From contig JAFDVU010000025.1 in the NCBI GenBank assembly GCA_018268835.1, positions 1 to 55,016 on the forward strand: DNA of 55,016 nucleotides, in the 5' to 3' direction. The translations under genes and the position numbers were made by a program. Under the pieces are notes generated by a model. That model ran no database searches. It was not told where the DNA came from and worked only from the letters and a program-made list of their open reading frames with translations. Shown in pieces: positions 33,257 through 42,370 of the stretch (positions are counted from its first letter, which is position 1; every line of letters starts with the position of its first letter). The stretch is from Acidobacteriota bacterium. GTDB taxonomy: Bacteria; Acidobacteriota; Terriglobia; Bryobacterales; Bryobacteraceae.

Positions 33257-33922
33257 TTGATCCAGGTCCGCGCTCTCACCAAATCCATCGACACCGGCAC
33301 GCACCGCGTGGAGATTCTCAAAGGCATCGATCTGGAGATTCCGCGCGGGCAGTTCGCGGCCATCATGGGGCCGTCCGGCAGCGGCAAAAGCACGCTGCTG
33401 GGCCTGCTCGCCGGGCTGGATTCGCCCTCCACCGGGCAGGTGATCCTCGACGGCGAAGACATCACGCGCCTGAGCGAAGACGACATGGCGCTGGTGCGCG
33501 GGCGCAAGATCGGCTTCGTGTTTCAGTCGTATCATTTGATCCCCACGCTGACCGCGGAAGAAAACGTACTCCTCCCCATGGAGCTGGCCGGGCGCGAAGC
33601 CGGCGGACGCGAACGGGCGCGCGAATTGCTCGATCGCGTGGGGCTGGGCGGACGCTTCGAGCACTATCCCGTCCAGCTTTCCGGCGGCGAGCAGCAGCGC
33701 GTGGCGCTGGCGCGCGCGTTCGCGCTGCGCCCGCCGATTCTGCTGGCCGACGAACCTACCGGCAACCTGGACACGGCCACCGGGCAGGCGGTGCTGGAAC
33801 TATTGTTGGCGCTGAACCGCGAGCAGGGCACAACCATGGTGCTGGTGACGCACGAACAGACGCTGGCCGCAAGCGCGGACCGCCGCATCGTGCTGCGCGA
33901 CGGCCTGGTGGTCAGCCAGTGA
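33257..33922 (+). CDS. ABC transporter ATPase (YbbA/LolD type)
   Basis: A 221-residue ATPase of the MacB/LolD/FtsE class: Walker A GPSGSGKST, Q-loop FQSYHLIPTLTAEEN, signature LSGGEQQR, Walker B ILLADEPTGNLD, H-loop in LVTHEQ. I start it at TTG 33257 (then IQVRALTKSI), because no ATG or GTG gives a family-like N-terminus; the frame upstream lies antisense within tesA. Its stop overlaps the permease start by 4 nt. Such ATPases pair with FtsX-type permeases to drive extraction or envelope processes, not classical import. Confidence 0.9.
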   Translation: MIQVRALTKSIDTGTHRVEILKGIDLEIPRGQFAAIMGPSGSGKSTLLGLLAGLDSPSTGQVILDGEDITRLSEDDMALVRGRKIGFVFQSYHLIPTLTAEENVLLPMELAGREAGGRERARELLDRVGLGGRFEHYPVQLSGGEQQRVALARAFALRPPILLADEPTGNLDTATGQAVLELLLALNREQGTTMVLVTHEQTLAASADRRIVLRDGLVVSQ

Positions 33923-36465
33923 CGCAGCTTTCCTGGAGCGCGGCGATTCGCATTGCATGGCGCGAGTTGCGCGCCTCGCGCGCGCAATTCCTGTTCGTGG
34001 TGCTGGCGGTGGCGGTGGGGGTGGGGTCGCTCACCGGAGTCCGCGGCTTCAGCCGCACGTTCCGGCGAATGTTGCTGAGAGAAGCACGCACCCTGATGGC
34101 GGGGGACATGACCTTGCGTGTTTTCGCGCTGCCCTTCGGGGAGCAGCAGGCGGCGCTGGACGCGCTCGCGGCGCGCGGTGTGCGCCGCACCTGGATCACC
34201 GAGACCGTGACTATGGCGTCTTCGGCGAACACGCCGGACCCGCTGCTGATTTCGGTGAAGGCGGTGGATCCGGCGCTGTATCCGTTCTACGGCAAGGTGA
34301 AGCTGGACCCGCCGCGCGCGCTGAAAGAAGCGCTCGCCGCGGACACCGTGGTGGTGTCCGACGATCTGCTGATGCGGCTCAACGTGCGCACCGGCGACAA
34401 CCTGCGCATCGGCGGGCAGGACTTTCGCATCGCTGGAGTGGTGACGGCCGAGCCCGACCGCATGACCGGGAGCCTGAACGTAGGTCCGCGGGTGATGATC
34501 ACGCGCGCGGGACTGGATCGCACCGGCCTGATTCAGGTGGGCAGCCGCGCCGCCGAGCGCTACCTGTTTTCGCTGCCCGCGCAGGGCGGGCCCACGGTGG
34601 ACGCCGTGCGCGCGATCCTCAAGCGGGCGTTTCCCGAGGCGACCATCGCGGACTACCGCGAAACGCACCCCATCATCACCCGCGGGCTGGACCGTTCAAC
34701 CACGTTCCTGAGCCTGATCGCGCTGATCGCGCTGGTGATCGGCGCGATGGGCGTGGCCAGCGCCATGCACGGGCACCTGCAACAGAAGCTGGATTCAATC
34801 GCGGTGATGAAGTGCATGGGGGCGCGCTCGGCGCAGGTGATGCGCATCTACGTGGCGCAGACTCTGATGCTCGGGCTGGGCGGCGGTCTGATCGGGGTGA
34901 TTTTCGGAGTCGCGGTAGCGTCGGCGTTCCCCGGGTTCATCGCCCGGTACTTTCAGGTGGACGCGGCGGCATACTGGGACGCGTGGCCGGCGCTGCAAGG
35001 CATCGCGGTGGCGTGCCTGATCACGCTGCTGTTCACGGTGCCGCCGCTGCTCGGCATCCGGGACATCCGGCCGGCGCTGATCCTGCGGCGCAGCGTGGAT
35101 GCGGGCGCGAAGCCGCGTCCGGCGTGGACGGCGCGGATCGCGATTCTGCTCGGCACCGGCGCGGTGGCGGCGACGCTCAGCGAAGGCGGCTGGCGCGAGA
35201 CGCTGCGCACGGCGGAGTTCTTCACCGGCGGTCTGGCGGTGGGGATCGGGCTGCTCTCGCTGGCGGGATGGGCGGCGCTGCGCGGCTTCCGCGCGCTGCT
35301 GCGGCGCTTCGGCGCGCGCCTGCCGGGAACGCCGCGGCACGGCATCGCGAACCTGTATCGTCCGGGCAACCAGGCGCAGGCGGCGGTGGTATCGCTGGGG
35401 GTCGGGGTGATGTTCACCCTGACGGTGTACCTGGTGCAGGGCGCGCTGGTGGAGCAGATTCGCGGCAGCGCGCCGCCGGGGATGCCGAACGTCTTCCTGC
35501 TGGATATACCGGCGAGCCAGAAGCAGGCGTTGAGCGCGTTGATTCAGGCGCAGCCGGGCGTGAAGGAAGCGCCCGAGGTGGCCTACGCGGTGGCGGCCAA
35601 GATTGCGGCCATCGACGGCGAGCCGATCGAGCAGCGCCCGCTGGAGCGCTTCGACCGGCGCTTCCTGCGCACGCGCTCGGTCACGTCGATGGCGGCGATG
35701 CCGCCGGATACGATGCTGCTCGCCGGAGAGTGGTGGAAGCCGGACGATCGCGAGCCGCAGGTCTGCGTCCACGAGGAAGCCGCGCGCATCCTGAAGCTGA
35801 AGCCGGGGCAGACGATCGACTGGACCATCTGGGGACGCAACATTCGCACGCGCGTGGCCTGCGTGGAGCGCACCGAATCCATCCGGATGAGCGGGCGCTT
35901 CGAGTTCGTGTTCAGCCCCGGAACGCTGGAAGGGCTGCCGGCGGTGTACTACGGCAGCGCGCGGGTGCGCCCGGCGGACGTGGCGGCGCTACAGCGCGTG
36001 GTGTACCGCAAGTTCCCCACGGTGACGGTGGTGAACGTAGCGGACGTGATGCAGATCGTGGAGGACGTGGTGGAGCGCATCGCCACGGTGATCCGCTTCA
36101 TCTCCGCGTTCACGGTGCTGGCGGGCGCGGTGATGGTGGCCTCGAGCGTGGCCGGGACGCGCTTCCGGCGCATGCGCGAGGTGGTGACGCTGAAGACGCT
36201 GGGCGCGACGCGGCGGCGCATCGCGTGGATCTTCACGGTGGAGTTTCTGGCGTTGGGCGCGGTGGCCGGAGCGATGGGCACGGCGCTGGCGGCGGGCTTC
36301 GCGGCGGTGGTGCTGAAGCAGTTGATGGAGGTGCGGTACCGCCCGAATCCCCTGACCCTGGTGCTGGCGGTCGCGGCCGCGGCGGGCGTCGCGGCAGCCG
36401 CGGGGTGGGCGGCGAGTTTCCGCATTCTGGGCCGCAAGCCTCTGGAGATTCTGCGCGAGGAATAG
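33919..36465 (+). CDS. FtsX-family ABC permease (YbbP-like)
   Basis: An 848-residue inner-membrane protein starting with GTG at 33919 (GTGA overlap with the ATPase). N-terminal span (FLFVVLAVAVGVGSLTGVRGF), MacB-like periplasmic domain, first FtsX core (LIALIALVIGAMGVASAMHGHL), two or three central spans around 400-460, second periplasmic domain, and a C-terminal FtsX core (LAGAVMVASSVAGTRFRRMREVVTLKTLG). About ten spans, as in YbbP. With the upstream ATPase and divergent tesA it reproduces the tesA-ybbA-ybbP neighbourhood, suggesting a linked role in lipid or envelope ester handling. Confidence 0.9.
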   Translation: MTQLSWSAAIRIAWRELRASRAQFLFVVLAVAVGVGSLTGVRGFSRTFRRMLLREARTLMAGDMTLRVFALPFGEQQAALDALAARGVRRTWITETVTMASSANTPDPLLISVKAVDPALYPFYGKVKLDPPRALKEALAADTVVVSDDLLMRLNVRTGDNLRIGGQDFRIAGVVTAEPDRMTGSLNVGPRVMITRAGLDRTGLIQVGSRAAERYLFSLPAQGGPTVDAVRAILKRAFPEATIADYRETHPIITRGLDRSTTFLSLIALIALVIGAMGVASAMHGHLQQKLDSIAVMKCMGARSAQVMRIYVAQTLMLGLGGGLIGVIFGVAVASAFPGFIARYFQVDAAAYWDAWPALQGIAVACLITLLFTVPPLLGIRDIRPALILRRSVDAGAKPRPAWTARIAILLGTGAVAATLSEGGWRETLRTAEFFTGGLAVGIGLLSLAGWAALRGFRALLRRFGARLPGTPRHGIANLYRPGNQAQAAVVSLGVGVMFTLTVYLVQGALVEQIRGSAPPGMPNVFLLDIPASQKQALSALIQAQPGVKEAPEVAYAVAAKIAAIDGEPIEQRPLERFDRRFLRTRSVTSMAAMPPDTMLLAGEWWKPDDREPQVCVHEEAARILKLKPGQTIDWTIWGRNIRTRVACVERTESIRMSGRFEFVFSPGTLEGLPAVYYGSARVRPADVAALQRVVYRKFPTVTVVNVADVMQIVEDVVERIATVIRFISAFTVLAGAVMVASSVAGTRFRRMREVVTLKTLGATRRRIAWIFTVEFLALGAVAGAMGTALAAGFAAVVLKQLMEVRYRPNPLTLVLAVAAAAGVAAAAGWAASFRILGRKPLEILREE

Positions 36466-36541
36466 CGGGCGGTTGGCGAGATCGCCCGACACTTCCCGGA
36501 TTGAGTCGTGATATCGTCAGGGGCTGCCAAGCAGGATCGAC

Positions 36542-39500
36542 ATGAAGACGAGAATCAATCTGGTAATGATGCCCACGCTGGCGCTGGCGCTGGCCGGCGC
36601 CGCCTTGACGATGGCCACTCCGGCGGGTGAGGCTCCGCCCCGGCCGCAAGGTCCGTGCGACATCTACGGCGCGGCCGGCGCCCCTTGCGTGGCCGCCCAC
36701 AGCACCACGCGCGCGCTCTACGCCGCGTACAACGGACCGCTCTACCAGGTTCTGCGCCAGTCTGACGGCAAGACGCTGGACATCGGCGTGGTTCCGCCCG
36801 CCGCGACGCCGGTCCCGGATGCGGGCGGATACGCCAACGCGGCCGCGCAGGACCGGTTCTGCGCCAACACGTACTGCTGGATCACGAAGATCTACGACCA
36901 ATCGCCCAAGCACAACGACCTGATCCAGGCGCCGCGCGGCGGATTCAGCGGTCCGGCGATGGGCGGGTTCAACAACCTGCCGGTAGCCGACATGGCGCCG
37001 GTCACGATCATGGGCCACAAGGCCTACGGCGTCTTCATCGAGCCGGGCATGGGCCTGCGCCAGAACGATACCCGGGGCACCGCGGTAGACGACCAGGCGG
37101 AAGGGCAGTACTGGGTGATCAACGGCCACCACTACAACTCGGGCTGCTGCTTCGACTACGGCAACGCCGAAACCGACAGCCGCGACGACGGCAACGGCAC
37201 CATGGAGACCACCTACTACGGCAGCGCCGGCGCCTGGTATCACGGTCCGCCCCCGGGCCCCTGGATCATGACCGACCAGGAGAACAACCTGGTGGGCTGC
37301 GTCAACCCGGATGGATCCAAGGGCTGCCCCAACCTGCCGAACATCACCTGGCGTTTCGTGACCGCGATGGCCAAAGGCGAACCGCACCACTGGACCTCGC
37401 TGGGCGGCGACGCGCAGCAGGGCGCGCTGAAGGTCATGTTCGACGGGCCGCGCGTCAACGCCACGTACGACCCGATGCGCAAGCAGGGGGCCATCCTGCT
37501 GGGCAACGGCGGCGACAACAGCAACGGTTCGCAGGGCACCTTCTATGAAGGCGCGATGACGGCCGCGGGCACCTTTCCTTCGGACGCGACCGACCAACTG
37601 GTGCAGGCGAACGTCGTGGCGGCCCGGTACGACGTGCCGCGGTTGAGCCTGGCGCCGGCGGCGGCAACCGCCGCGCCGCCGGGAGTGCAGACGTTCTCGC
37701 CGGGGGCTTCGCGGGAAACCACGGTGACGTTCACGAATACGACGGGGGCGCCCGCCGCGGGTGTGAAGTTGAGCATTTCCGTGCCCAGGCAGTGGACTTC
37801 GGTGGTTGCGGGCACGAACCAGACCGCGAAGACGTTCGCGGATCCGGTGGCGCCGGGCGCGAGCGTGAGCGCGACTTTCAAGGTGACCTCCGGTCCGGCG
37901 GCGTTCAACGGGGACGTGGTGGGCAACGCCTCGTGGACGGCGAACGGCAGGACGCAATCGGAGACCACGGCGGGGAAGGTGCGTAATGGCCTCCCGGTCA
38001 AGATCAACGAGTTCCGCGTCAGCGCCGGCGCGAACTCGACGGACTCGTTCATCGAGCTACATAACGCCGGCACGAGCGCCGTCGATCTCTCCAACTGGAC
38101 CCTGACCCATCACGCGACGCAATTGCCTGTCTTCTCGCCGGTGAAGATTCCCGCCGGAACGAAACTTTCCGCCGGCGGCTTCTACCTGCTCGGCCTTGCC
38201 GATTCCGGACTGGCGGTCCCCGCGCGCAAGGGCGATGCCACCATCCACGTCAGGAGCACGGCCGGCATGAACGCCGGGGATACGATCACGATCGATACCG
38301 GCGCGGGCGCGGAGACGCGCAAGATCGTCAGCGTGGGGACAGCGGCCGGCAACAGCACCACGCTGTGGCAACCCCTCCCCGACGGCATGGTGATCACGAT
38401 TCCCCCCGGCTCGACCAACGTGCCGGTGACCAGCGTGGCCGGCATCGAGACCGGCCAGAAGCTCGCCCTCGGCTACGGGGCCACGTACCCCACGGTGGCG
38501 AAAGCCGTGGAGAAGTACGAGGTGGTCACGGTGACCGCGGTCGGGAAAGCGGGCACGCAGGCGTGGCTGACGGCGCCCGCGAAGGCCGGTGAAACCAACA
38601 TCAAAGTATCGTCGGTGGCCAACATTTCCGCGGGCGACAAGATCCGGCTGGACATCGACAGCGTGGGACACGGAATTGAGACCGTGACGGTGAAGAGTGT
38701 CGGCACGCAGTCGGCGCGCAACGCCTTCCGCGGTCCCTTAGCGGAGGCGGAACTGGGCACGGGCCTCGAACTGACGGCTCCGCTGAAGTTCAACCACTCG
38801 TCCAACATCCCCTTCAGCGCGAGGGGCACGGGGATCACGTTTACGCCGGCGACTGCCTTTGCCCACTCGAGCAACGAGCCGGTACAACCGCTCGGCACGG
38901 GCATCGCGCTCGACAAGCCGCTGGCCAGGGAGCACGAGATCGAGGCGGCGGTGCGTGACGCCTCGGTCAAGACCGCGGGCTACCAGGGGACGCCGGAACC
39001 CAACCAGTGGTTCGGCGGGCCGGCGCTCTCCCCGCAAGCCGGCAACATGGTGCTGCGCGATGCCGCCGGCATGGTGGTGGACAGCCTCAACTACGGCCTG
39101 CTCGTCGACCCATGGGCCGCTGAAGGTTACCAGGGCACTTCCGGATCGGGGCAGAGCGGCTGCCACGCGCCTTCGCCCGGCCCGGGCCCGCGCTTCGGGC
39201 CGCCCGCTTCCGTCGCGCCCACGGCCAATCGGAGCGTGGGCCGATTCCCGGACGGCGCCGATACGGACAGCAACTGCGCCGATTTCCTGGTGCAGCCGGC
39301 CACCACCCTGCCGGTCGGCGCGGCCGCCGGCGCGACGAACATCAAAGTCGCGAGCGTGGCGGAATTCGCCGCCGGGCAGACGATCACGATCGATACAGGC
39401 GCGAACCTGGAGACAGCGGTGATCGCTACGGTGGGTACGGCGGGCGCTACCACGACGGGCGAAGCCACAACGGCGGGCGCGACGGCAATCCCCACGGTCA

Positions 39501-39775
39501 ACGGGATGGGTTTTAGCGCCGGCCAGACGATCACGATCGGCAGCGGCGCGAACCAGGAGACCGCGGTGATCGTCTCCATCGCCCGCGGCAGAGGCGTCTC
39601 ATCCATCACGGTCGCCGCGCCGCTCACTGCCGCGCACCCGGCGGGCAGCGAGGTGGCGGGCAGCGGCATCACGCTGACCGCCGCGCTGACGCGCGCGCAT
39701 GCGGGCGGGGCGCAGGCCGGCGGCGACGTGCCAACGCCCGGAGCGCCCAACCGGTATTACAGGAGACGGGACTGA
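36542..39775 (+). CDS. GH54 alpha-L-arabinofuranosidase with NEW3-like and split lamin-tail domains
   Basis: A 1077-residue secreted enzyme. After a signal peptide (about 1-28), residues 37-363 match the GH54 catalytic domain known mainly from fungi: PCDIYGAAGAPCVAAHSTTRALY, vicinal cysteines C202-C203, nucleophile E247 (TDQENN) and acid/base D325 (NGGDNSNG). It removes arabinofuranosyl side chains from arabinan or arabinoxylan. The fungal CBM42 is absent; instead come a NEW3-like domain (about 383-480) and a lamin-tail domain interrupted by repeat modules (halves 485-562 and 833-918, terminal PTPGAPN 1064-1070; modules 564-800 and 928-1050). No gene follows in the operon; it converges on the tannase. 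Confidence 0.88.
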   Translation: MKTRINLVMMPTLALALAGAALTMATPAGEAPPRPQGPCDIYGAAGAPCVAAHSTTRALYAAYNGPLYQVLRQSDGKTLDIGVVPPAATPVPDAGGYANAAAQDRFCANTYCWITKIYDQSPKHNDLIQAPRGGFSGPAMGGFNNLPVADMAPVTIMGHKAYGVFIEPGMGLRQNDTRGTAVDDQAEGQYWVINGHHYNSGCCFDYGNAETDSRDDGNGTMETTYYGSAGAWYHGPPPGPWIMTDQENNLVGCVNPDGSKGCPNLPNITWRFVTAMAKGEPHHWTSLGGDAQQGALKVMFDGPRVNATYDPMRKQGAILLGNGGDNSNGSQGTFYEGAMTAAGTFPSDATDQLVQANVVAARYDVPRLSLAPAAATAAPPGVQTFSPGASRETTVTFTNTTGAPAAGVKLSISVPRQWTSVVAGTNQTAKTFADPVAPGASVSATFKVTSGPAAFNGDVVGNASWTANGRTQSETTAGKVRNGLPVKINEFRVSAGANSTDSFIELHNAGTSAVDLSNWTLTHHATQLPVFSPVKIPAGTKLSAGGFYLLGLADSGLAVPARKGDATIHVRSTAGMNAGDTITIDTGAGAETRKIVSVGTAAGNSTTLWQPLPDGMVITIPPGSTNVPVTSVAGIETGQKLALGYGATYPTVAKAVEKYEVVTVTAVGKAGTQAWLTAPAKAGETNIKVSSVANISAGDKIRLDIDSVGHGIETVTVKSVGTQSARNAFRGPLAEAELGTGLELTAPLKFNHSSNIPFSARGTGITFTPATAFAHSSNEPVQPLGTGIALDKPLAREHEIEAAVRDASVKTAGYQGTPEPNQWFGGPALSPQAGNMVLRDAAGMVVDSLNYGLLVDPWAAEGYQGTSGSGQSGCHAPSPGPGPRFGPPASVAPTANRSVGRFPDGADTDSNCADFLVQPATTLPVGAAAGATNIKVASVAEFAAGQTITIDTGANLETAVIATVGTAGATTTGEATTAGATAIPTVNGMGFSAGQTITIGSGANQETAVIVSIARGRGVSSITVAAPLTAAHPAGSEVAGSGITLTAALTRAHAGGAQAGGDVPTPGAPNRYYRRRD
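38231..38941 (+). repeat. Three repeat modules inserted in the lamin-tail domain
   Basis: Within the GH54 protein (residues 564-800) three degenerate copies of a module with the pattern A-T-x-I-x-V-x-S-x-A-x-x-x-A-G-D-x-I-x-I-D, then E-T-x-x-I-x-x-V-G-T, are followed by three GTGI-x-L-x-x-P-L-x-x-x-H units. Two further modules sit at residues 928-1050 (39323-39691). Confidence 0.65.
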
Positions 39776-39794
39776 GGCGGCCGGAATTTCCCGA

Positions 39795-41414
39795 TCAACG
39801 CCGCTCCGCGGCGCACTCGAAATTCGCGGCGTCGTACGGGTCGCCCGATCCCTTGTAGCGGGCGACCTGCGGATAGACGCAGAGCGGCCGGGTGAGGGTC
39901 CTGGCCGCGTCTTCGGGAACCTTGCCGGAGCCGATCAGCTCCTCCGGCGCGGTCCCCTGTTCGACCCAGGTTTCGATCGCCGTCAGGATGTCGTGCGAAG
40001 CGTCGCCGGCGGGCCAGGCGCCCGTGTTGCCGAAGGAATTCGGGCCGAGTCCGCCGCCGCAGTGTCCCATCCCGGGCACCAGGAAGAGGCGGTAGAAATC
40101 CTCCACCTGCTTGCGGCCTTCGCTGCGCGGATCCGGGAACCGGGTCAGAAAGGAACGCACGCTCTCGTAATAGGCGATGGAGCTCAAGGGCGAAATGGCC
40201 GCGTCGCCCCATCCGTGATACTGGATCAGCTTGCCTCCGTGCGCGCGGAAGGAACGCAGGTCGGGGTTGGTGGAGTCGATCACGGCGCCGGCTTTGCGCA
40301 GGGCGAAGGCGACGTCGTTGGTGAAATCCATGGTCCGGAAATCCCAATCGCGCCGTTCGAAGACGGCCTGTCCGTAATAGGAGTTCCCGAAAAAGAACTG
40401 GATGGCGTTGGGTGGCGCGAGGGCGGTGATCCACGGGTTCCATCCGGCCGGAGCGTTCTCCGTTCCCGGGGGATAGCCGGGGAAGATCTGCTCGCCGGTG
40501 CGCGGGTCTTTCGGCCCGGCGTAGATCCTGGCCAAGGCTTTCACTTGCGGGGCGGTCAGGCAGTCGGCGGTCTCGGTTCCCTTGCAGGCGAGCACGGCGG
40601 GGTCGAAGCGGCAGGCGCGCGGATCTTCGATGAGAGAGTCCTTCACGCCGTCGAGCGCGTCGCAGGCGGCGAGCACGGCCTTTTGGATGGCGGCGAGTTT
40701 GGCGGGCGGAATGGCGGAGGCCGGGTCGGCGAGCAGGGCCTGCTCGTTCCACACGAAGCCGGCGAACAGGCGCGACCAGGCGTTGGCCGGAGCGCCGGCG
40801 ACGATGCCGTTGAAGTCCTCGGGATATCGCTGCGCTTCCATGAGGGCTTCGCGTCCGCCGTCGGAACAGCCGACGAAGTAGTTGCGCTCCGGAGCCCGTC
40901 CATAGAAGGCCTTCACGATGGCCTCGGCGGCGGCGCGGGTCCGGTGCGGCGCGCGGTAGCCGAAATCGATCAGTTTCTCGGGATGCCCGATGGCCCAGGA
41001 GGCGTCGTTGCCCTTGTGTCCGTCGTCGGTGCCCGCCGCGGCGTATCCGCGGCGCAGGGGTGCGATCATGCTGGGGAGCGGGATCGAGCCGGCCCATCCG
41101 CCGTTCCCGAGTTGCATGTACTTGCCGTTCCATCCGGATGGAGGCAGCCAGACCTCGAAGCCGATCTCCGAATCGCTGGTCGGCCGCGCCACGGCCTTCA
41201 CATCGCAGCGCGCGGGGACGACCGCCGGCCGCGCGTTCGGGTTGGCGGCGGTGGTCAGATCGAGAGGTCCTTCGGGAACCAGTGTCGCCGAAACGATCTC
41301 GATGCCCGGCAACTGAAGGCTCTTCAACTTCTCGCAGGACTGTTGCGGAAAGGCCGGTCCCGCAAGGGCCGTCGCTACCAGGGCCACGGTGACGAAAGCA
41401 GACGGGGTGCGCAT
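39795..41414 (-). CDS. Secreted tannase/feruloyl esterase family protein
   Basis: A 539-residue secreted esterase starting at ATG 41414, with GGAGG upstream and a signal peptide (about 1-25, ending FPQQ). Family features: an early SCEKL Cys, WLPPSGWNGKYMQLGNGGWAG, GYAAAGTDDGHKG, and the nucleophile elbow GCSDGGREA with C183-S184; the late GMGHCGGG supplies the catalytic His and the partner Cys of the disulfide typical of tannases (CS-D-HC motif). It cleaves gallate or hydroxycinnamate esters. Convergence with the GH54 gene, 19 bp apart, fits joint debranching of plant polymer, although each has its own promoter. Confidence 0.9.
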   Translation of the reverse strand: MRTPSAFVTVALVATALAGPAFPQQSCEKLKSLQLPGIEIVSATLVPEGPLDLTTAANPNARPAVVPARCDVKAVARPTSDSEIGFEVWLPPSGWNGKYMQLGNGGWAGSIPLPSMIAPLRRGYAAAGTDDGHKGNDASWAIGHPEKLIDFGYRAPHRTRAAAEAIVKAFYGRAPERNYFVGCSDGGREALMEAQRYPEDFNGIVAGAPANAWSRLFAGFVWNEQALLADPASAIPPAKLAAIQKAVLAACDALDGVKDSLIEDPRACRFDPAVLACKGTETADCLTAPQVKALARIYAGPKDPRTGEQIFPGYPPGTENAPAGWNPWITALAPPNAIQFFFGNSYYGQAVFERRDWDFRTMDFTNDVAFALRKAGAVIDSTNPDLRSFRAHGGKLIQYHGWGDAAISPLSSIAYYESVRSFLTRFPDPRSEGRKQVEDFYRLFLVPGMGHCGGGLGPNSFGNTGAWPAGDASHDILTAIETWVEQGTAPEELIGSGKVPEDAARTLTRPLCVYPQVARYKGSGDPYDAANFECAAERR

Positions 41415-41521
41415 CGAAAGGATTCCTCCAGGCGGATCGGATCCAGCACTCAGCATACCCGAATCGCGTTTTGCCGATCGGGGAGGCGGCCGCGGCGGGA
41501 GAATCCGCGCGAGGAGTAGCC

Positions 41522-41527
41522 TACACT
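41522..41527 (+). promoter_or_regulatory. -10 box of the sugar-isomerase cassette
   Basis: TACACT lies 9 nt before the ATG at 41537, with no Shine-Dalgarno in between, predicting a leaderless or 2-3 nt leader transcript. Confidence 0.4.
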
Positions 41528-41536
41528 GGTAGTTCC

Positions 41537-42370
41537 ATGACGTTCCGCCATTCCATTTGCAACGAGGCCTACGAGAAGTGGCCGTTCGCGGATGCCTGCA
41601 AGAGCATCCGCCGGATCGGTTACAGCGGAATCGAGATCGCTCCCTTCACGCTGGCCGAGAGTCCGACCGACGTGACCGCCGGGCAGCGGCGCGAGTACCG
41701 CGACATCATGCGGTCCGAGGGACTGACCTTCGCCGGATTGCACTGGCTGATGGTGAGTCCCAAGGGACTGCACGTGACCACGCCGGACGACGCGCTGCGG
41801 GCGCGAAGCTGGCAGCACATCCGCGACCTGATCGACCTGTGCGCGGATCTGGGGCCGGACGGCAAGATGGTGTTCGGTTCGCCCAAGCAGCGCTCGACGA
41901 CGGGCGGGCTGACGCGGGAGCAGGCGACGCGGCACTACATCGACGGGCTTGCGTCGGTGGCGGAGCACGCGGTGGCGCGGGGCGTCACGGTGCTGGTGGA
42001 GGCGCTGCCGGTCGGGCAGGCGGACGTGGTGCTGACGCTTGAAGAGGCGGTGGGGATCGTGCGCGAAATCGACAGTCCCGGGGTGCGCACCATGTTCGAC
42101 GTGCACAACGCGATCGACGAAGCCGAGCCGCACGCGGTGCTGGTGGACAACTGGTACGACTACATCCGGCACGTGCACGTGAACGAGCTTGATGGGAAGC
42201 ATTGCGGGGCGGGCACGTACGATTACAAGCCGGTGCTGGAAGTGCTGGCGCGGCGCGGGTACGGCGGCTGGATTTCGCTCGAGGCGTTCGATTTCAGCTT
42301 CGGGGCGGAACGGCTGGCGGAGGAATCGCTGCGTCACCTGGAACGCGAAATCGCGCAACTGAAATCATGA
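41537..42370 (+). CDS. Sugar phosphate isomerase/epimerase (TIM barrel)
   Basis: A 277-residue AP-endonuclease-2/xylose-isomerase-like TIM barrel protein. Start ATG 41537 gives MTFRHSICNEAYEKWPF; the longer frame has no RBS. Metal-ligand type residues are in place: VLVEALP (Glu), MFDVHNAI (Asp/His), IRHVHVNEL (His) and the late SLEAFDF (Glu). The group includes hydroxypyruvate isomerases, tagatose 3-epimerases and inosose dehydratases, so the exact substrate is unresolved. It starts a three-gene cassette joined by 4-nt overlaps. Confidence 0.85.
   Translation: MTFRHSICNEAYEKWPFADACKSIRRIGYSGIEIAPFTLAESPTDVTAGQRREYRDIMRSEGLTFAGLHWLMVSPKGLHVTTPDDALRARSWQHIRDLIDLCADLGPDGKMVFGSPKQRSTTGGLTREQATRHYIDGLASVAEHAVARGVTVLVEALPVGQADVVLTLEEAVGIVREIDSPGVRTMFDVHNAIDEAEPHAVLVDNWYDYIRHVHVNELDGKHCGAGTYDYKPVLEVLARRGYGGWISLEAFDFSFGAERLAEESLRHLEREIAQLKS

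Noticed and set aside
33957..36545. 862-codon frame shifted within the YbbP-like gene
   Set aside because: Out-of-frame reading of the permease gene; Gly/Ala/Arg-rich with no domain.
39757..41133. 458-codon leftward frame within the tannase gene
   Set aside because: Frame-shifted shadow of the tannase, Arg/Pro-rich; the true frame has signal peptide and catalytic motifs.
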